From positions 1,693 to 16,915 of the forward strand of contig PMOP01000526.1 in the NCBI GenBank assembly GCA_003161495.1: a stretch of DNA of 15,223 nt. Reading direction: 5' to 3'. The notes under the pieces were generated by a model, which searched no databases, was not told where the DNA came from, and saw only the letters and a program-made list of their open reading frames with translations. The position numbers and the translations under genes are program-made. Positions 7,109 through 13,756 of the stretch are shown piece after piece; position 1 is the stretch's first letter; every line of letters starts with the position of its first letter. Source of the stretch: Acidobacteriota bacterium (GTDB lineage Bacteria > Acidobacteriota > Terriglobia > Acidiferrales > UBA7541).

Positions 7109-9271
7109 CTAGAACTGATTATAGATTGTGCCGATGGCAGTGCCCGTCGTGTCTGTGTCCAGGGCGTAAAACAGTGTTGGACTCACCATGTACAGCACCA
7201 GATTCCGTGTTGAGGCCGGCGTTGTATTCAAAGGCAGCACCATCGTTCCGCGAAGTGTGCCAGCGGGAGTTGGGAGATATGTCCCGTTTGCGATGGCAAC
7301 TCCGGTTTGTGACACGCCGAAGTTATTGAGATCGGCAGTGCCTGCCAAGCCTGTGCCGGTGCCGGGGCTGGTCAGCTGCCCAAGTGAATCTTCTCTCTGC
7401 CCTGACGTGCCTGCGGCATTCGTTCCGGTGAGCGTGAAGGCGTAGCTCCCGGTTAATGAGGCGTCCACGAAGGGCCCGCCCTGTGCCGGATTGAGGAAGC
7501 CACTAGCGACGACGCCGTTAGCCGCAGTCGTTTCTTGAAGCACCGCATCGGAAGTCGTGATGATGTAAAACACATACGTGTGCGCGCCAATTGCCAGCGT
7601 GCCTCGCCCGCAGGGATCGATCGTGTAGCTGCCAGCCAGCGTTCCAAGCGTCGAGGAAACCGTTCCGCCGCTATTTTCGTCAATCGAAGCGGCGCTGATG
7701 GTTCCGGCCCCGCCGCTATTCGACGCGGTGAAGCTGCCGATATCCCCAATTGCAAAGCCGGCGGAAGCTCCCGAGGTTACCATCCCCGAGGTTTCAAACA
7801 CGGTAGAACCATTCACTGCGTTCAGATTCCATCCGCAGCTCAGGCTCGTTTGCTGTTTGTACGCGTCTCCGGCCAATATGGAAGAGGTTGTGGTCGACGG
7901 CGGGACCGGATCGATTTCAATAAATTTCGCCCGGCTTGCAGAAACCGGATAGACGCTGAAGGTGAGCCCGTTTAAAGTTACGGTCCCCCTGCCGTTCGAC
8001 AGAATCGAGTAGGTGGTGGCGGGGATCGCTGTTTCAGCGGGCGCAAGGCCGCCAGCCTCTACATCCATCCTGCCGGGTGCAGGTGTTGTTGGGCTTACGT
8101 TGCCAGCAGTGATGCTGCCGAATCCGTTTGCTGAAAAATCCCCCACAACAGACTCTTCAGTCGCGGTAGTTGACACTCCCGAGAAGTTAAATGAGTAGAC
8201 GCCGGAAAGATTCGCGTTGCCGGCGCCAGATACGGAAGGATCCTGCGAAATCATTTCCCCCGAGGAAGTCGTGGTCCCGGCAGGCGGAGTTTCAATCATC
8301 TCTACCTGGTTGGGGGAAACAATCACGATATTGAAATAGGCGGTAACCGATGCCGCCGAGCAGGGCGCGCTCGTGCCCTCGCAGAATTGCATCGTTCCGC
8401 GACCGTCTGACCCGACGGAATAAGTTCCCGTGAAGGCGCGTTGGGCGGTGACAATGTTGGGCGTGCCACCCTGATTGGTATCCTCGAGACCGCTGAGGGT
8501 CCCACCACCGGCCGTAAAACTTCCGACGCGAGCCCAAAATGCGTTCGAGGGATTCGCCAGCCTTCCACTCGTGGAGAACACGAACGGGCCACTCAAGATC
8601 TTATTCCCGAAAACCACCGAGATGGGCACGCTCATCGTTTCCGTCGCCAGAGATTTCGAGGTGGCGGTGATAGTGACCATTTGTCCCGGCGGCGGAACCA
8701 TGGGCGCGGTGTAGATGCCCTGAGCCGAAATTTGCCCGATATTTGCAGTCGAGTTGGGATAGGTCGCGTTTGCAAGGGTCCAATTTACCGGAACGGTTGT
8801 GCCGGTGGAAACGGAAGCGTAAGCCGTGCAGGACAGCGAATTTCCGGAGGAAACGGTCGAAGCCTGATTCAGGGAGGGATCGTTGCAAATGATTGCAGTA
8901 ATCGCTGTGGCAGCCTCGATGGTCACCGATGTGGTTGTATTCAGGCTTGCAGTCGATTGGGAAGTCGCGGTGATGGTCACGACGTTGTTTGTCGGTACCG
9001 TCGCGGGAGCCGTATAAAGGCCGCTGGTCGTATCGATCGACCCGCTGCCCGAGCCGCTGACGGACCAATTCACAAGCGTGCTGCTGGCGTTGAGCACCGT
9101 GGCCGTGCATTGCGCGGTGCCGAGTACCGTGACATCCGCCCCAGTCCCTTCGGTAGCTACACACGAAGCCGTGATGGAGGGCGTTACAGCCGTCGAACTC
9201 GCCCCGCAGGAACTTAGAATTGCCAATGCAGCAGTAAGCCCGAAAAAGAAAAAAAGACGTTCCCAACGCAC
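7109..9271 (-). CDS. Lipoprotein B: Ig-like domains plus four GRGT-motif repeat units
   Basis: Paralogue of lipoprotein A, 720 residues from the GTG at 9271. This start is preferred because a compact lipoprotein signal follows it (VRWERLFFFFGLTAALAILS, lipobox LSSC, lipidated Cys22). A further in-frame GTG at 9358 would add 29 residues before the hydrophobic core and lacks a ribosome site. Two Ig-like domains (WSVSGSGSGSIDTTSGLYTAP; NWTLANATYPNSTANIGQI ... GIYTAP) precede four repeat units. Three carry the core motif clearly: SVGSDGRGTMQF, SILSNGRGTVTLNG and TIDPCGRGTLAIG. The fourth has a diverged form, AGTLRGTMVL. It ends in IYNQF, comparable to LLLQF in lipoprotein A. Role unknown; envelope adhesion or carbohydrate binding is inference only. 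Confidence 0.83.
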   Translation of the reverse strand: MRWERLFFFFGLTAALAILSSCGASSTAVTPSITASCVATEGTGADVTVLGTAQCTATVLNASSTLVNWSVSGSGSGSIDTTSGLYTAPATVPTNNVVTITATSQSTASLNTTTSVTIEAATAITAIICNDPSLNQASTVSSGNSLSCTAYASVSTGTTVPVNWTLANATYPNSTANIGQISAQGIYTAPMVPPPGQMVTITATSKSLATETMSVPISVVFGNKILSGPFVFSTSGRLANPSNAFWARVGSFTAGGGTLSGLEDTNQGGTPNIVTAQRAFTGTYSVGSDGRGTMQFCEGTSAPCSAASVTAYFNIVIVSPNQVEMIETPPAGTTTSSGEMISQDPSVSGAGNANLSGVYSFNFSGVSTTATEESVVGDFSANGFGSITAGNVSPTTPAPGRMDVEAGGLAPAETAIPATTYSILSNGRGTVTLNGLTFSVYPVSASRAKFIEIDPVPPSTTTSSILAGDAYKQQTSLSCGWNLNAVNGSTVFETSGMVTSGASAGFAIGDIGSFTASNSGGAGTISAASIDENSGGTVSSTLGTLAGSYTIDPCGRGTLAIGAHTYVFYIITTSDAVLQETTAANGVVASGFLNPAQGGPFVDASLTGSYAFTLTGTNAAGTSGQREDSLGQLTSPGTGTGLAGTADLNNFGVSQTGVAIANGTYLPTPAGTLRGTMVLPLNTTPASTRNLVLYMVSPTLFYALDTDTTGTAIGTIYNQF

Positions 9272-9587
9272 CGTGTCACGCCCCAAGCGAAAATTTCGCT
9301 CCAACACTAGCAATCCCCCCCGGCCGAACGACGCTGTTTTCCGTGGAATACGCGGCACACATCATAATAATAATAATTCCGGCTAATTCCAGCGGGCCCC
9401 TGCGTGTTTTCCCGCCGCCGCTGAAACCTCGCATCCGCACACCTGCAACCAACCGGAGAGCAAGCCGTTTAAGAAGCTGGACAGAGTCTCATTCCCCGCG
9501 AAGCATAGATGCCGCCTCGCATCGTAGTGTCGCCTGCGGAAAAGCGGAATGCAACAATAGACCGGCGACCCCCGATAAAGTCAATAG
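9272..9587. other. Non-coding stretch between lipoprotein B and the IS element
   Basis: This holds the upstream region of lipoprotein B (minus strand) and the flank of the IS element. The only marked structure is a trinucleotide run, ATAATAATAATAAT, at 9364-9377, about 95 bases before the preferred start of lipoprotein B. Slippage there could alter expression, but this is speculative. No promoter boxes or genes could be supported. Confidence 0.5.
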
Positions 9588-9619
9588 AAATTTGCGGAAT
9601 TATATACTTGACAAACCCA
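9588..9619 (+). repeat. Left terminal inverted repeat of the IS1595 element
   Basis: Begins AAATTTGCGGAATTA and ends TTGACAAACCCA. Compared with the reverse complement of 11914-11945 it differs at five positions only. TTGACA at 9608-9613 sits inside it, reading inward. Confidence 0.85.
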
Positions 9620-9636
9620 CGCCACTTTGAAAGAAT
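9608..9636 (+). promoter_or_regulatory. Inward promoter candidate for the transposase
   Basis: A perfect -35 box, TTGACA (9608-9613), within the left inverted repeat is followed after 17 bases by AAGAAT (9631-9636), a weak -10. The transposase ATG is 20 bases further on, preceded by GAGGA (9648-9652). Confidence 0.5.
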
Positions 9637-9656
9637 GACGTTGAAGCGAGGACGCC

Positions 9657-10616
9657 ATGAACTTCAACGACATTACGAAATACACTCAGAGCGAAGATAA
9701 AGCCCGCGAATTCCTAGAAGCCGAGCGCTGGCCTAAAGGTACGATCTGCCCACATTGCGGCGTGGTGGGCGAATCTTACAAACTCAAGGCAAAGCCCGAA
9801 TCCAAGCATCCCGTGCGTCCCGGTATCTGGAAATGCGGTGGATGCCGCAAACAGTTCACAGTCAAGGTTGGCACGATCTTCGAGGACAGCCATATTCCGC
9901 TAGTTACTTGGTTGAGGGCAATCCATCTGCTTTGCGCGTCCAAAAAGGGCATGAGCGCACACCAACTCCATCGGATGCTAGGTATCACCTATAAGAGCGC
10001 GTGGTTTATGGCGCATCGGATTCGTTACGCGATGGCTCAAGAGCCTTTGTCATCGAAGCTCACTGGCATAGTCGAAATTGATGAAACCTATGTTGGCGGG
10101 AAGCTCCGAACTGGCCCGCATGCTGTCCGACAAGGGCAGAGGCCGCAAGATCGTTTGGTAGGAACAGCGAACAAGGCCATTGTGGTCTCTGTTCTGCAAC
10201 GCGGTGGACGTGTGCAATCTCAGCATATCGACAAAGTGACCGCGAAGAATCTCAGGCCGATCATCGACCAAATGGTTGACGAAAAAGCGCACGTCATGAC
10301 CGACACGTCCGCAACCTTGAAAACGATTGGAATGACTCACAGGCTGTCTCAGGTTAACCACGACAGAAAAGAATATGCCCGCCGTGAGAATGGCGTGCTT
10401 ATCACCACGAATACTGTGGAAGGATATTTCGCCAATCTAAAGCGGGGTTTGAACGGCATTTATCATCACGTCGGAAAACAGCATTTACACCGCTATTTGA
10501 GCGAATTTGATTTCCGATACAACGCGCGGAAGATCAAAGACGGTGAACGGGCATTGCTTGCAATCAAAGGAGTAGCTGGAAAGAGGTTGAAACTTCGGGA
10601 CTCAAGACCAAAGTAA
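9657..10616 (+). CDS. IS1595-family transposase (ISXO2-like DDE domain)
   Basis: Cuts and joins the ends of the surrounding element. The 319-residue protein has an N-terminal zinc ribbon with CPHC (Cys31, Cys34) and CGGC (Cys60, Cys63). A helical DNA-binding region follows (SAHQLHRMLGITYKSAWFMAHRIR, about 100-123). The catalytic core shows the expected acidic residues: Asp142 in VEIDETYVGG, Asp216 in VMTDTS and Glu255 in TNTVEGYFANLKRG. The C-terminal HRYLSEFDFRYNAR block is also typical. The length is normal for the family and there is no frameshift, so the enzyme looks intact. GAGGA at 9648-9652 is the ribosome site. Confidence 0.95.
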   Translation: MNFNDITKYTQSEDKAREFLEAERWPKGTICPHCGVVGESYKLKAKPESKHPVRPGIWKCGGCRKQFTVKVGTIFEDSHIPLVTWLRAIHLLCASKKGMSAHQLHRMLGITYKSAWFMAHRIRYAMAQEPLSSKLTGIVEIDETYVGGKLRTGPHAVRQGQRPQDRLVGTANKAIVVSVLQRGGRVQSQHIDKVTAKNLRPIIDQMVDEKAHVMTDTSATLKTIGMTHRLSQVNHDRKEYARRENGVLITTNTVEGYFANLKRGLNGIYHHVGKQHLHRYLSEFDFRYNARKIKDGERALLAIKGVAGKRLKLRDSRPK

Positions 10617-10724
10617 GAGGCAAACACAGTTGCCGCCCACCACCATGATACTAAAAGATTAAACCATTAATGCGAACCTGCGGCGAAGGGTACTGACAAA
10701 ATCCACAGCCTTGTAAATGCGAGG

Positions 10725-10753
10725 TTGACAGGGACATTATTTGGGCCTACATT
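10725..10753 (+). promoter_or_regulatory. Promoter candidate for the passenger operon or leader RNA
   Basis: TTGACA (10725-10730), exactly 17 bases, then TACATT (10748-10753): a perfect -35 with a 4/6 -10. Transcription would begin near 10760, just before the first hairpin of the leader, giving an untranslated leader of about 175 bases. A weaker pair (TTAACG 10884-10889, TATATC 10906-10911) lies closer to the gene. Confidence 0.55.
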
Positions 10754-10767
10754 GTTCAGGAAGTCGA

Positions 10768-10882
10768 GGCCTTTTGGGGAACACCGCCAAGCATCCTCCC
10801 AAAAGGCCCCAGAACAGAGGTGATGATCGTGTCACGTTAAGCACCCTTAGAAGGGGTGAGGGGGGGGTCGAAAGATTCCCCC
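10768..10882 (+). promoter_or_regulatory. Structured 5' leader with three hairpins
   Basis: Three consecutive stem-loops lie in the 319-base gap after the transposase. The first is a perfect 11-bp stem, GGCCTTTTGGG (10768-10778) with CCCAAAAGGCC (10798-10808), and a 19-base loop. The second spans 10842-10858 (CACCCTT / AGA / AGGGGTG, one wobble pair). The third pairs five Gs of an eight-G run (10860-10867) with CCCCC at 10878-10882. No T-tract follows, so a plain terminator is unlikely. It may be an attenuator, a protein-binding leader or a small RNA. Nothing supportable was seen in 10617-10724. Confidence 0.5.
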
Positions 10883-10935
10883 ATTAACGCGACGCCATTT
10901 GTATTTATATCAGCGTTTGCACACGGAGGCAAGAT

Positions 10936-11388
10936 ATGAGTGAAGGAATTGATTATGAGGCACTCCTAGCCGCTATGGAAGAGGAGCGAGCAAACTTGGA
11001 TAAGATGATCGCTTGGGTTAAGTGGAAGATTCCCAAGGGCGATACAAATGGATCGGCAAAGATCGAACAGATGATAGCTCAGCGGTCCACCGAGCCAATC
11101 AGGTTTCCGCGATTGAAGCAGGATACATTCTTTAAGATGTCCTTTCCTCAAGCAATCAAGGAATGCCTGAACCTCATGAAGAGACCGTTGAGCGCACGCG
11201 ATATTACGAATGCGCTCCAAGAAGGAGGCCTAACCCACAAAGCCAAAGATTTGTATCAAACAGTTTTCCCTACCCTGCAAAGAATGAAGGAAAAAGGTGA
11301 AGTGGATAAACTAGCGAATGGAGAGTGGGGTCTTGCTGAATGGTATGAACGGAAGAGTAGCCAGCCCCAAGCAGAAGAGGATAAATGA
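10936..11388 (+). CDS. Winged-helix (HARE-HTH-like) passenger protein
   Basis: A 150-residue protein carried as cargo by the IS1595 element. Residues 1-30 are acidic and helical, possibly a short coiled coil. Residues about 66-138 read as a winged helix: FFKMSFPQAIKECLNLMKRP, then LSARDITNALQEGGL as the helix-turn-helix, then YQTVFPTLQRMKEKGEVDKL and NGEWGLAEWY as the wing. This resembles the HARE-HTH fold found in RNA polymerase delta subunits and some restriction proteins; the assignment rests on pattern only. GGAGG (10925-10929) precedes the ATG by six bases. Its stop overlaps the next start as ATGA, so the two are translationally coupled. A transcriptional or element-regulating role is inferred. 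Confidence 0.78.
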   Translation: MSEGIDYEALLAAMEEERANLDKMIAWVKWKIPKGDTNGSAKIEQMIAQRSTEPIRFPRLKQDTFFKMSFPQAIKECLNLMKRPLSARDITNALQEGGLTHKAKDLYQTVFPTLQRMKEKGEVDKLANGEWGLAEWYERKSSQPQAEEDK

Positions 11389-11651
11389 GCGACAAAGAGC
11401 AATCGTACGAAACTAAGCTTTTGAGGTTGGTCGCCGCCGAGACTTTCTTTTTATGCTCGATGACCGCTTCACGCGAGATGTATGCAAAGAGCTACTTTTC
11501 ACTTGGCGTGGCTGAGAAACAAGCGGTTGACCAGGCGGTATTGATCCAAATAGGCGGAAATTTCCAAGCGCTAACTCTCGCATGGTTTGGAGAGCAGCCT
11601 GAAGCCCCGAAAGCTGGGTTTCATTCTGCTGAGACTGGAAAAGAGACTTAG
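11385..11651 (+). CDS. 88-residue passenger protein of unknown function
   Basis: Not recognised. The start overlaps the previous stop (ATGA at 11385-11388), with AGAGGA upstream inside the preceding gene, so translation is probably coupled. The sequence suggests two helices, about residues 10-35 (TKLLRLVAAETFFLCSMTAS) and 42-70 (VAEKQAVDQAVLIQIGGNF), then a charged, disordered-looking tail. There is no signal peptide or metal motif. The coupling to the winged-helix gene suggests that the two products act together, perhaps as a complex, which is inference. Codon usage and position support a real gene rather than chance. Confidence 0.65.
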   Translation: MSDKEQSYETKLLRLVAAETFFLCSMTASREMYAKSYFSLGVAEKQAVDQAVLIQIGGNFQALTLAWFGEQPEAPKAGFHSAETGKET

Positions 11652-11675
11652 AGCTGATCATCACTCGGTATGATG

Positions 11676-11693
11676 CCACAAGGAGACTTGTGG
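11676..11693 (+). terminator. Hairpin after the two coupled passenger genes
   Basis: A perfect 7-bp stem, CCACAAG / GAGA / CTTGTGG, lies 24 bases after the stop of the 88-residue gene and is followed by an A+T-rich stretch (TTATGGAATATTTT). It could be a terminator or an mRNA 3' end, but the T-run is imperfect. Confidence 0.4.
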
Positions 11694-11734
11694 TTATGGA
11701 ATATTTTCAGATTCGGTGTTTAAAATGATTGTGA

Positions 11735-11740
11735 TAGACT
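11735..11740 (+). promoter_or_regulatory. -10 box for a probably leaderless small gene
   Basis: TAGACT lies seven bases before the ATG at 11748, the spacing expected if transcription starts at the start codon itself. No Shine-Dalgarno sequence is present before that ATG. No good -35 box is visible. Confidence 0.35.
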
Positions 11741-11747
11741 GCCCTCT

Positions 11748-11879
11748 ATGCAACGTGAAAAGAAACCACGTCTCTCTCTTGCCCCGCTGAAGTTCAAGGA
11801 AGCCGTTTCCGACTTACTGAAGATCAAGCCTGAAGCAAAGCAAGAGACGAAGCCTAAACCGAAGCGGAAGTCGAAGTAA
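11748..11879 (+). CDS. 43-residue basic peptide, third passenger gene
   Basis: A small gene within the IS1595 element. The sequence MQREKKPRLSLAPLKF is followed by KEAVSDLLKIKPEA and a Lys/Pro tail ending in KPKPKRKSK. The middle forms an amphipathic helix, while both ends are strongly basic and look disordered, suggesting nucleic-acid or protein binding. Small proteins of the type LSLxPLxFxEAxxxLLxxKP are familiar to me as short hypothetical genes, but I cannot name a function. The codons are orderly and the position just inside the right inverted repeat suits a cargo gene. It lacks a ribosome-binding site; see the -10 box at 11735. Confidence 0.65.
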   Translation: MQREKKPRLSLAPLKFKEAVSDLLKIKPEAKQETKPKPKRKSK

Positions 11880-11896
11880 AAACCTCATTCCCGCAA

Positions 11897-11925
11897 ATAT
11901 TAGAGAATTAGCTTGGGTTTGTCAA
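11897..11925 (-). promoter_or_regulatory. Inward promoter candidate in the right inverted repeat
   Basis: On the minus strand, TTGACA (11925-11920) in the right inverted repeat is followed after exactly 17 bases by TAATAT (11902-11897). It would start an RNA near 11890, running antisense to the 43-residue gene. It mirrors the inward TTGACA of the left repeat. Confidence 0.45.
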
Positions 11926-11945
11926 AGGGATAATTCCGGAAATTT
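11914..11945 (-). repeat. Right terminal inverted repeat of the IS1595 element
   Basis: Reads TGGGTTTGTCAA ... ATAATTCCG ... AAATTT on the + strand. Its reverse complement matches 9588-9619 at 27 of 32 positions, with the four-base block after TTGTCAA and one G/C as the only differences. Confidence 0.85.
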
Positions 11946-12228
11946 GCACTTCCCCGAATTCATTCCGCTGAGGAGCATAACCGCCACGAGCACCCGAAAG
12001 GAAAGCGATTCTATAAGGCGCCGAGAGAGGTGAATATTTCCAGACGCGGATGCCCGCGGGCCCAAATAGATAATTTCGCCCCGCTTTGCGCCGCCGCATT
12101 CACTGAATTTTTGCAATTCTGTAACCCTCCGGCAACAGCCAGGTTCCAGAGTACGGGCGGTCGCGCCTGCGCTCTCCGTCCTCAGAGTGGCGGCAAATTC
12201 AGCTACCCGAAAGAGAAAGGTGACTCAC
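11946..12228. other. Non-coding stretch before the phosphoesterase gene
   Basis: Together with the end of the IS element this makes a 349-base gap. It must hold the phosphoesterase promoter, but no convincing -35/-10 pair was found. A perfect 10-bp palindrome, GCCCGCGGGC, lies at 12052-12061. The short minus-strand open frames here have no coding character. Confidence 0.5.
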
Positions 12229-13560
12229 ATGTTTAAAAAAGCCGCAGCCCTGGGGCTGGCATTTTCCTTGTTGGCGGCCCCAATGTTTGCCAATCAGGGC
12301 GATGTACCCAAGGGTGTACCTCACCTGGACCACGTTTTCGTGATCATGATGGAGAATCACGGCTACCAGCAGGTTATCGATAATCCGAACGAGCCGTACT
12401 TGAATGGCCTGATCGCGAGCAAGCAAGTCAATCTCGCGACGAACTATTTTGCCTTGGGGCATCCCAGCTTGACCAATTACCTGGAAATCGTGGGCGGATC
12501 GAATTTCGGCATCCGCAGCGACAATCCTCCCGACTGGCATGACAAGAACTGCACGCCCAATCTGGCGACCGGAATTGTGAACGCCGATGATGGCGCGGCC
12601 CCGGCACCGGCGCCCGTCCCATTTGAAAGCGGAAATGTGTGCCCGATCTCCGGATCAGGCGAAGACGCCGTGACGCCAGCCGTCGACAACTGGAACGAAG
12701 TAACGCTGCCGACGTTTCCATACCTTGCCGATATCGACGGCGTGAAATCGGTGCTGGCGGCGGCCACCAAAGGCCAGACCATCGGCGATCAACTCGCACA
12801 TGCCGGCCTGACCTGGAAGAGTTACCAGGAAGACCTGCCGATTGCCGGCGCCGACCTCGTCAACTACAGCAACGGCACGGCGAGCAACCTGACGGACTTT
12901 TCTTTGCTCGCGCCGCTGACTTCCGGCAGCGTCGTGCAGGCATACGCCGTGAAGCACAACCCGTTTGCATATTTCAAGAGCGTGCAAGAGGGAACGGAGT
13001 GGAACAACAGTCTGAATAACATCGTCGGGTTCGATGGCTCGGGTGGCTTATATGCCGACCTGGCCACGGGCGATGTCCCTTCACTGGCGTTCATCACGCC
13101 GAGTCAATGCGATGACCAGCATGGGCGGGGCAATGGCGACGCGTTCTGCGGGTTCGACCCCGGAATAGGCACGGCCGGACTCACGAACGGCACGCAGGTC
13201 GGGTTAAATCCCGGCTTGATTCTGCAAGGCGACACGACGATCGAGCGCCTGGTCAATGCCATCGAACGCTCGCCCGTATGGCATGACGGACGCACGGCCA
13301 TCGTGATCGTGTGGGACGAGAACGACTACAGCGGAATCAGCACAACGCCAAGCGGCCTGTTTCCCCCGCAGAATCAGAACAAAGTCGTTCTCACCGTCGA
13401 GACCAACAACGGCGCGCACGAAGGCGTTCAGAGCGGCGTTTATTACAACAGTTTTTCGCTGCTGAAATCTCTCGAAGCGGGATTCGGGCTTCCTTGCTTG
13501 AATCACGCCTGCGATAACAGCGTCAATGTGATGAGCGATCTGTTCGGCCACGGTCACTAG
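12229..13560 (+). CDS. Secreted phosphoesterase (PF04185 type; acid phosphatase / phospholipase C-like)
   Basis: Exported enzyme of 443 residues expected to hydrolyse phosphate esters, either phosphomonoesters or phospholipid head groups; the exact substrate cannot be told. The ATG at 12229 is chosen because GAAAGG lies about eight bases before it and a signal peptide follows directly (MFKKAAALGLAFSLLAAPMFA). Family motifs: VFVIMMENHGY (Glu42-Asn43), GHPSLTNYLEIVGG (about 77-90, which should hold the nucleophile), TWKSYQEDLP (195-204), HNPFAYF (243-249), SLAFITPSQCDDQHG (285-299), AIVIVWDENDY (357-367, Asp363-Glu364) and NGAHEG with a conserved His near 397. This order is that of the family, with all key residues present. 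A palindrome follows ten bases after the stop. Phosphate scavenging is a reasonable inference. Confidence 0.92.
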   Translation: MFKKAAALGLAFSLLAAPMFANQGDVPKGVPHLDHVFVIMMENHGYQQVIDNPNEPYLNGLIASKQVNLATNYFALGHPSLTNYLEIVGGSNFGIRSDNPPDWHDKNCTPNLATGIVNADDGAAPAPAPVPFESGNVCPISGSGEDAVTPAVDNWNEVTLPTFPYLADIDGVKSVLAAATKGQTIGDQLAHAGLTWKSYQEDLPIAGADLVNYSNGTASNLTDFSLLAPLTSGSVVQAYAVKHNPFAYFKSVQEGTEWNNSLNNIVGFDGSGGLYADLATGDVPSLAFITPSQCDDQHGRGNGDAFCGFDPGIGTAGLTNGTQVGLNPGLILQGDTTIERLVNAIERSPVWHDGRTAIVIVWDENDYSGISTTPSGLFPPQNQNKVVLTVETNNGAHEGVQSGVYYNSFSLLKSLEAGFGLPCLNHACDNSVNVMSDLFGHGH

Positions 13561-13569
13561 GAAGCTGGC

Positions 13570-13605
13570 GGCAGCAGGGGCACGACTTGTCGTGCCTCTG
13601 CTGTC
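13570..13605. repeat. 36-base near-perfect palindrome (REP-like) after the phosphoesterase gene
   Basis: Two 17-base arms (13570-13586 and 13589-13605) pair throughout, with two G-T wobbles, around the centre CACGAC-TT-GTCGTG. It starts ten bases after the stop codon. No T-run follows, so it is better described as a REP-like palindrome or 3' stabiliser than an intrinsic terminator. No GTAG tetranucleotide flanks it. Confidence 0.75.
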
Positions 13606-13682
13606 GGGATCAGAACTCAACCATTCTCCTTGGGATCCAGCATTTACATGTTGGCAATCTCAACATCCTCGATTTCACCTCG

Positions 13683-13711
13683 TTGACTCAGTGGACCAGC
13701 GGACGTACGAT
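13683..13711 (+). promoter_or_regulatory. Promoter candidate for the small exported protein
   Basis: TTGACT (13683-13688), 17 bases, TACGAT (13706-13711): 5/6 and 4/6 matches to the sigma-70 consensus. The start codon follows 45 bases downstream with a strong ribosome site. Confidence 0.5.
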
Positions 13712-13756
13712 GAGCGAAAGTGCCGTGCAGTTGACGGATTCGTGGGAGGTGATGTA

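Larger units (their letters stand above)
9588..11945 (+). mobile_element. IS1595-family transporter IS with passenger genes
   Basis: A 2358-bp unit bounded by 32-bp imperfect inverted repeats (27 of 32 identical). It contains one transposase gene and three passenger genes on the same strand. IS1595 is one of the insertion sequence families known to include members with passenger genes. The passenger part looks richer in A+T than the flanking genes. No matching 8-bp target duplication is visible: the outer flanks are GTCAATAG (9580-9587) and GCACTTCC (11946-11953). The exact termini may therefore lie a few bases outside the repeat core, or one flank may have changed since insertion. Confidence 0.82.

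Noticed and set aside
9272..9358. Upstream GTG start of lipoprotein B at 9358
   Set aside because: Preceded by an A+T-rich trinucleotide run without a ribosome site, and would place 29 extra residues before the lipoprotein signal.
9570..11957. CCCCGA on both sides of the IS element (9570-9575 and 11952-11957) as a target duplication
   Set aside because: Only six bases, at unequal distances from the two inverted repeats (12 and 6 bases), and not the 8-bp duplication expected for IS1595; probably chance.
12118..12140. CTGTAAC ... GGCAAC as a Pho-type regulatory box before the phosphoesterase gene
   Set aside because: Tempting because of the gene's function, but the two half-sites differ and do not match a known PhoB box in spacing or sequence.
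13592..13756. Upstream extension of the small exported protein to the ATG at 13592
   Set aside because: Would start inside the palindrome, lacks a ribosome site, and would bury the signal peptide behind 55 unrelated residues.
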